From UBA4971 sp900019985 (GTDB taxonomy: Bacteria; Bacillota; SHA-98; UBA4971): a stretch of DNA of 64,000 nt. Location: positions 1-64,000 of the forward strand of contig JBMNFG010000012.1 of the NCBI GenBank assembly GCA_050949175.1, given 5' to 3'. The position numbers and the translations under genes are program-made. Below, piece by piece: positions 59,657 through 64,000 of the stretch. Numbering within the stretch: the first letter of the stretch is position 1; each line of letters starts with the position of its first letter. Under the pieces are notes generated by a model. The model did no database searches. It was given only the letters and a program-made list of their open reading frames with translations, and was not told where the DNA came from.

Positions 59657-60448
59657 ATGTCTAAGAACAACGATTCTGTACTTGTCTGCGAGAATATAGG
59701 AATGCAATTCGGAGGCCTTGCTGCCGTCCGTAACTTCGATATATCCATTCCCAATCGGGCACTCTACGGCTTGATCGGCCCGAACGGAGCAGGTAAGACC
59801 ACAGTGTTCAACATTATATCCGGGGTCTTGAGCCCGACTGCAGGCAGGGTCAAGCTGTTCGGAGAAGATATCACAGGGCTTACTCCTGATGAGATCGCAA
59901 AGCGCGGTGTCGCCCGTACCTTCCAGAATATCAGGCTGTTTCGCGACCTTACAGTCCTTGACAACGTGCTGGTTGGGCACCACCTCAGGCGCAAGGCGAC
60001 CCTTGGAGAGGCATTGCTTGCTCTTCCGAGATACCGGAAGGAAGAATCGGGCATGATGCACACGTCTCGTGAGTTGCTGGAGGCAGTAGGCTTGAAAGAT
60101 GTGGCACACTACCGGGCCAGTGCACTCCCGTACGGACAGCAGCGCAGGCTTGAGATTGCCCGTGCCCTGGCTACAAAGCCGAAGGTCCTTCTCTTGGATG
60201 AGCCTGCAGCAGGGATGAACCCTGCAGAGACCGAGCAGCTGATGCAGCTTATCCTCGACATACGTGACAGATTCAACCTTTCCATACTCTTGATTGAGCA
60301 TGAAATGAAGGTAGTGATGAATATCTGCGAACACATAACTGTGCTGGATCACGGTGAGATCATTGCAGAAGGCACTCCTTCTGAGATCCAGTCTAACGAA
60401 AGGGTAATCAAGGCCTATCTGGGGGGCGGAACAATTGCTCGACATTAA
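59657..60448 (+). CDS. livG: branched-chain amino-acid ABC transporter ATPase LivG
   Basis: A 263-residue ATPase: Walker A GPNGAGKTT, Q-loop RTFQNIRLF, the LivG-type signature LPYGQQRRLEIARAL, Walker B VLLLDEPAAGM and the His switch IEHEMKVV. It hydrolyses ATP with LivF on the cytoplasmic side. Its 3' end overlaps livF by 14 nt. Confidence 0.96.
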   Translation: MSKNNDSVLVCENIGMQFGGLAAVRNFDISIPNRALYGLIGPNGAGKTTVFNIISGVLSPTAGRVKLFGEDITGLTPDEIAKRGVARTFQNIRLFRDLTVLDNVLVGHHLRRKATLGEALLALPRYRKEESGMMHTSRELLEAVGLKDVAHYRASALPYGQQRRLEIARALATKPKVLLLDEPAAGMNPAETEQLMQLILDIRDRFNLSILLIEHEMKVVMNICEHITVLDHGEIIAEGTPSEIQSNERVIKAYLGGGTIARH

Positions 60449-61151
60449 AGACATTCATGTCTACTATGACGGGATTCACGCAATTAAAGGGGTTTCTATG
60501 ACTGTGCCTCAAGGATCCCTGGTTACGCTTGTAGGCTCCAACGGAGCAGGGAAGACGACTTTGCTGAGGACAATCTGCGGGCTAAAAAAGCCTTCACAGG
60601 GTAGTATAAATTTCAAAGGCGAAAACCTTCTGGATAAGAGCGCCACAGGGATTGTCCAGATGGGAATCAGCATGGTGCCTGAAGGCAGGCAGATATTTCC
60701 TGATCTTACGGTTTTGGAAAACCTTCATTTAGGCGCATTCAGAAGGAACGATACAGACGGGATCAAGCGCGACATGGACTGGGTATTCCAGCTGTTTCCA
60801 AGGTTGAAAGAACGTATTCACCAGAAGGGCGGGACCTTATCCGGCGGCGAGCAGCAGATGCTTGCTATCGGAAGAGGGCTTATGTCACGGCCTTCCCTTC
60901 TCCTGCTGGATGAGCCTTCCCTTGGACTTGCTCCCATCTTAGTGGAAGAGGTTTTCAGCATCATCCAGGAGATCCACTCTCAGGGTGTGACGCTCCTATT
61001 GATAGAACAGAATGCTCATGCTGCTCTCAGCATTGCTGATTACGGATACGTAATGGAATCAGGGGCTATTGCCTTGGAAGGAAAAGGACAAGACCTCTTG
61101 TACGACGAAGCGGTAAGACGCGCTTACCTTGGAGGAGAAGCTGTCAAGTAG
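60435..61151 (+). CDS. livF: branched-chain amino-acid ABC transporter ATPase LivF
   Basis: A 238-residue ATPase: Walker A GSNGAGKTT, Q-loop VPEGRQIFPDLTVLENL, signature LSGGEQQMLAIGRGL, Walker B LLLDEPSLGLAP and His switch IEQNAHAAL. TTG start within the end of livG. It is the last transporter gene; the methyltransferase gene follows after 20 nt on the same strand. Confidence 0.95.
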   Translation: MLDIKDIHVYYDGIHAIKGVSMTVPQGSLVTLVGSNGAGKTTLLRTICGLKKPSQGSINFKGENLLDKSATGIVQMGISMVPEGRQIFPDLTVLENLHLGAFRRNDTDGIKRDMDWVFQLFPRLKERIHQKGGTLSGGEQQMLAIGRGLMSRPSLLLLDEPSLGLAPILVEEVFSIIQEIHSQGVTLLLIEQNAHAALSIADYGYVMESGAIALEGKGQDLLYDEAVRRAYLGGEAVK

Positions 61152-61171
61152 CTTGGAGGCTGCCTGTCAAG

Positions 61172-62434
61172 TTGGAGTCTGCAAGAGATCCACGAAAAAG
61201 GCAGATAAGTTTTCGAAACGAGGTAAGGGGGATACCGTCAACCACATATGGGGCCTTTGGTCTGTACGCATACCCGGCTAAGTTCATTCCGCAGGTGGTT
61301 GCATATGCCCTTGATGAATATGCTGATCCCGGGATGACTGTGTTCGATCCTTTTGCAGGGTATGGCACTACAGGTGTGGTAGCCGGAATCCGGGGACATG
61401 ATTATGAGCTCTGGGATTTGAACCCCCTTCTTGAGGTTTTGCATAAGGTTGCCACGATGAAGCAGCCTCGCCAGGATGTAGACAGGTTGATCACAGAGAT
61501 GAGATACTCCTGTCACGAGTTTATTCCTGACTGGCCCAACCGCACCTACTGGTTTCCCGAAGAATTCCTGCCGTTCCTGTATAGGGCATGGGGTTTCTAT
61601 CACTCGCTGGAAGATGAGGAAGCGAAGCTGCTCTTAACAATACCTCTACTCAAGGTTACCCGCTTCTTTTCCCTGGATGATTTATACCGTCAGAAGCTTT
61701 CCAGGTCTCCGAGGTCCAGGAAAAGGTTAGACCGGTTGCTAAGAGGCAACTGGCAAGAGAGGTTTTACGAGAAAGTCAGAGACGAGGCGTACGCCGTTGT
61801 CAGAGGGATAGCGGAGCATCACGGGCTGTCTCCCAAGCCGGTACGGCGTACAGTCAGAGCCGGCATTGACACTCTAACGCTGGACCTTGCGAAAGATATG
61901 GATATACTTATCACTTCACCACCGTACCTTCAGGCGCAAGAATACATACGTCATGCCAAGATGGACCTATTTTGGCTTGGTTACCCCCAAGCTGTGATCC
62001 GAGACTTGAATAAAAAAGAAATCCCGTACAGGGATGTTGAGCCTTGTGAAGTCCAGTCAGATACGTACTACAGGATTAGAAGGCAGATAGAAGAGGAACA
62101 CTTGCTGGGAACCTTCGACGCGTATTTCTGGGGGATCCTTGGCGCCCTAACCCGTCTACAAAGGAAAATATCTTCATACCTGTTTCTCGTCGTAGGCCAG
62201 GCTACGTTAAGAGGGCGCCCTGTGCCGATCGATGACATCTTCCGCCAGCACTTCACTGCGCTGGGATGGACTCATGAGATCACCCTGGTCGACACAATAG
62301 TAACCCGCAGAATGTTTTTTTACGATAATAACCCGGCTACCGGGTTGAAGGACAAGAGGATGCGTACTGAAAGTCTGGTAGTGCTGAAAAAAACTATCCC
62401 TCATAGAGTCCGAATGTCCTGCTTACATCCATAA
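61172..62434 (+). CDS. orphan DNA methyltransferase (SPPY-type amino methylase)
   Basis: A 420-residue SAM-dependent DNA methylase. The SAM motif is FDPFAGYGTTGVV (58-70) with WDLNP after it; the catalytic motif is TSPPYL (248-253). Ser-Pro-Pro-Tyr is most often found in N4-cytosine methylases, though some N6-adenine enzymes share it. A 180-residue insert between the motifs may contain the target recognition part. No restriction endonuclease is adjacent, so it may be an epigenetic or solitary enzyme. TTG start after GGAGG, probably on the liv transcript. Its 3' end overlaps the opposing P-II gene by 41 nt. Confidence 0.82.
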   Translation: MESARDPRKRQISFRNEVRGIPSTTYGAFGLYAYPAKFIPQVVAYALDEYADPGMTVFDPFAGYGTTGVVAGIRGHDYELWDLNPLLEVLHKVATMKQPRQDVDRLITEMRYSCHEFIPDWPNRTYWFPEEFLPFLYRAWGFYHSLEDEEAKLLLTIPLLKVTRFFSLDDLYRQKLSRSPRSRKRLDRLLRGNWQERFYEKVRDEAYAVVRGIAEHHGLSPKPVRRTVRAGIDTLTLDLAKDMDILITSPPYLQAQEYIRHAKMDLFWLGYPQAVIRDLNKKEIPYRDVEPCEVQSDTYYRIRRQIEEEHLLGTFDAYFWGILGALTRLQRKISSYLFLVVGQATLRGRPVPIDDIFRQHFTALGWTHEITLVDTIVTRRMFFYDNNPATGLKDKRMRTESLVVLKKTIPHRVRMSCLHP

Positions 62435-63059
62435 CAAAGACTATACCTGTATTAGGCTTGTGGACATCCAGCTTATCCCTTATAGCGTCTACAATCCCGG
62501 TTGTCTTGGATACTTGTGACAGAATAAGGACTATGACTTTTTCCGGTTCAATTTCTATATTGAACAGGGCTGCTTTTTCCTGAGATCCTGCTCCCCGTCC
62601 GTGTATTACAGTACCTCCTGTAGACCCTGCTGCTTCCGCTGCATCCAAGATATCATCCAACCTGTCTTTGTTTGCAACGACAAATATAGCTTCATACTTC
62701 ATATTATCCGCACCTTTCTCATGGGAGCTTGATGCAGCTTTTTCTTTGTCACAGCCTATGAAGTATTTCAAAGGCATGGAGAAAGCAATGCCATGATGCT
62801 GTTTCCCCAGGGCAAACTCAGAAGATGCCCTCTCATAAAACGTATCTTCCGCTTCCTTATCGATAATTGCAAGGAATATCTCTTTTCTCGTTTCCGTGAT
62901 ACCCAGTATATTCAGCCATTCACTTTTTATCGTCCCTTTACCCAGTAGAACGGTTTCGCATTGTGCCCCGATCTGCTTAGAAAGCTTAAGCATTTTGCTT
63001 CCTTTACCGTACTCCAATATGCAGCAGAATAATACCGGGCCAACACTATCAGCTTTCAT
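62394..63059 (-). CDS. tandem P-II-like signalling protein
   Basis: A 221-residue protein with two P-II-like halves: GPVLFCCILEYGKGSKMLKL onward (about 8-107) and MKYEAIFVVANKDRLDDILD onward (about 119-221), the second with the TGGTVIHGRGAG loop typical of P-II T-loop and nucleotide sites. P-II proteins bind ATP/ADP and regulate membrane transporters or enzymes. It overlaps the DUF1538 gene by 11 nt, so it likely regulates that membrane protein. ATG at 63059 is chosen from this overlap; the frame starts 20 codons earlier. Confidence 0.82.
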   Translation of the reverse strand: MKADSVGPVLFCCILEYGKGSKMLKLSKQIGAQCETVLLGKGTIKSEWLNILGITETRKEIFLAIIDKEAEDTFYERASSEFALGKQHHGIAFSMPLKYFIGCDKEKAASSSHEKGADNMKYEAIFVVANKDRLDDILDAAEAAGSTGGTVIHGRGAGSQEKAALFNIEIEPEKVIVLILSQVSKTTGIVDAIRDKLDVHKPNTGIVFVMDVSRTFGLYEG

Positions 63060-64000
63060 ATGAGTATTGAGCCTCCCTCTTGGCTTCCCTCTCGGCCTTC
63101 CGTTTGAATATGAGGCCAAGAAGCTGAATTGCCACCAGCGGTGTCATAGCTACGACAGCAATAACTCCAAAACCGTCTACCATGACGTCAGCCGTGGGAA
63201 TAGCATTGGCAGCGCCCTGTGCAAATGCTAATACAAAGGTTGCTGTCATGGGCCCTGATGCAACTCCCCCAGAATCATACGCTATGCCCACAAATATCGG
63301 CGGCACTCTGAACGACAAAAACGCAGCAAATGCAAATCCCGGAAGTAAGATATGCCATAACCTTAGGTTAGGAATCATTATCCTTAACATCGCCATCGAT
63401 ACCGCAAGCGCTATACCTGCGGATAAAGCTATCAAGATTACCTTCCTCTTAATGTGCCCTGCTGTAACCTCTTCGACTTGAATAGTGAGTACGTGTACGG
63501 CCGGTTCTGCCAACACAACAACCATACCGAGGAAGAAGCCTAGAACAGGCAGTAACCATGGGTGGTTAAGAGCTATCCCTTCGCCCATTACCCTTCCGAC
63601 TTCCATAAAACCGGCATTTACTCCTGTTAAGAACAGAGTTAATCCTACATAAGTGTATACGAGTCCTTTCAGTATCGTGGATTTATGCCGCCTGTTAAGC
63701 TTGAATTTTACCTTATCAAATATCAAGAACAGTACAGTCAGAGGTAAGAGAGTGAAAACAGACTCCTTCGCCATCCTTGGGAGCGTCCTCAAGTACGGAC
63801 CTAATATGCCGGTACTCAGGGTAAAAGCTTCAGGATCGCCTTGGATATTTCTTAGCCTCAGTATGAGGCTCATCAGCATTACGGCTAATATCGGCCCTGC
63901 TGATGCCATTCCGACCATCCCGAAGCTGTCTTCTTCTACAGTTTTGCCGCCTTTAAGCCTGGACACACCGTATCCTAAAGCCAGTATGAAAGGAGTTGTC
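63049..64000 (-). CDS. DUF1538 integral membrane protein, N-terminus beyond window
   Basis: At least 316 residues of a polytopic protein, open at the window edge. Helices include MVGMASAGPILAVMLMSLIL, WLLPVLGFFLGMVVVLAEPA and VDGFGVIAVVAMTPLVAIQL. The segments VLAEPAVHVLTIQVEEVTAG and GIAYDSGGVASGPMTATFVL are the kind of conserved polar loops seen in DUF1538, a putative transporter family often paired with P-II proteins. A GTG at 63966 is in frame, but the sequence before it (FILALGYGVSRLKGG) continues the family pattern, so the real start is outside. Transported substrate unknown. Confidence 0.8.
   Translation of the reverse strand, partial: TTPFILALGYGVSRLKGGKTVEEDSFGMVGMASAGPILAVMLMSLILRLRNIQGDPEAFTLSTGILGPYLRTLPRMAKESVFTLLPLTVLFLIFDKVKFKLNRRHKSTILKGLVYTYVGLTLFLTGVNAGFMEVGRVMGEGIALNHPWLLPVLGFFLGMVVVLAEPAVHVLTIQVEEVTAGHIKRKVILIALSAGIALAVSMAMLRIMIPNLRLWHILLPGFAFAAFLSFRVPPIFVGIAYDSGGVASGPMTATFVLAFAQGAANAIPTADVMVDGFGVIAVVAMTPLVAIQLLGLIFKRKAEREAKREAQYSYES

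Overview
The window looks like chromosome of an anaerobic, endospore-forming Bacillota of the Clostridia or a related deep class, with medium GC. The reasons are the ispE - nucleotidyltransferase - spoVG - (cca) - glmU - prs - rplY - pth housekeeping order, a sigma-H-type promoter in front of spoVG, a small acid-soluble spore protein gene, a sporulation-type DacF carboxypeptidase and strong GGAGG ribosome sites with frequent GTG/TTG starts. Two secreted proteins with beta-barrel features and a C-terminal phenylalanine, plus a branched-chain amino-acid binding protein with no lipobox, hint that the cell also has an outer membrane. That points to a diderm spore-former. This is an inference.

Layout. 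1-1.2 kb: end of a MATE exporter (-). 1.4-11.4 kb: cell wall, isoprenoid, sporulation and translation housekeeping (+), with tRNA-Gln and an opposing CCA-adding enzyme. 11.5-15.6 kb: a spore protein gene and an acyl-CoA dehydrogenase/EtfBA operon (-). 15.6-16.9 kb: a CsoR-type repressor with a palindromic operator/promoter, and thioredoxin. 18.2-25.1 kb: histidine/formiminoglutamate and folate genes (ftcD, hutI, fchA, a nicotinamidase-like hydrolase, folP, folB, and a folK-birA fusion). 25.2-28.3 kb: a small transporter and a soluble GAF histidine kinase.

28.6-48.5 kb is one 18-gene co-directional (-) catabolic block. It has two complete molybdenum hydroxylases (Mo, FAD and 2Fe-2S subunits), MoaD, XdhC and MocA maturation factors, PreT/PreA, a hydantoinase, YgeY hydrolase, carbamate kinase, SsnA, two PLP enzymes and an XRE-cupin regulator. 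The content resembles the Escherichia coli ygeWXY-hyuA-yqeA-ygfK-ssnA-xdhD locus linked to anaerobic purine/urate breakdown. The expected logic is hydroxylation of a purine, ring opening, ureido-group hydrolysis, ATP recovery through carbamate kinase, and ammonia release by a PLP enzyme. A divergent 12-TM LuxR-type regulator sits at its promoter end.

50.6-56.2 kb: a tandem duplicated beta-barrel gene (first copy frameshifted), a small membrane protein and a YyaL/DUF255 protein. 56.3-61.2 kb: a complete livJHMGF branched-chain amino-acid ABC transporter preceded by a 12-codon isoleucine-rich ORF. 61.2-64 kb: an orphan DNA methyltransferase, and a tandem P-II-like protein with a DUF1538 membrane protein (-).

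The least expected signal is in the gaps. In the first 29 kb, most intergenic spaces above about 60 bp carry degenerate tandem arrays, each with its own unit: 21, 20, 16, 45, ~37, ~54 (palindromic), ~24, 21 and 15 bp. Several keep exact phase over 4-18 copies. Two lie between a good promoter and the gene it appears to drive (cca and csoR). I saw no such arrays in the rest of the window.
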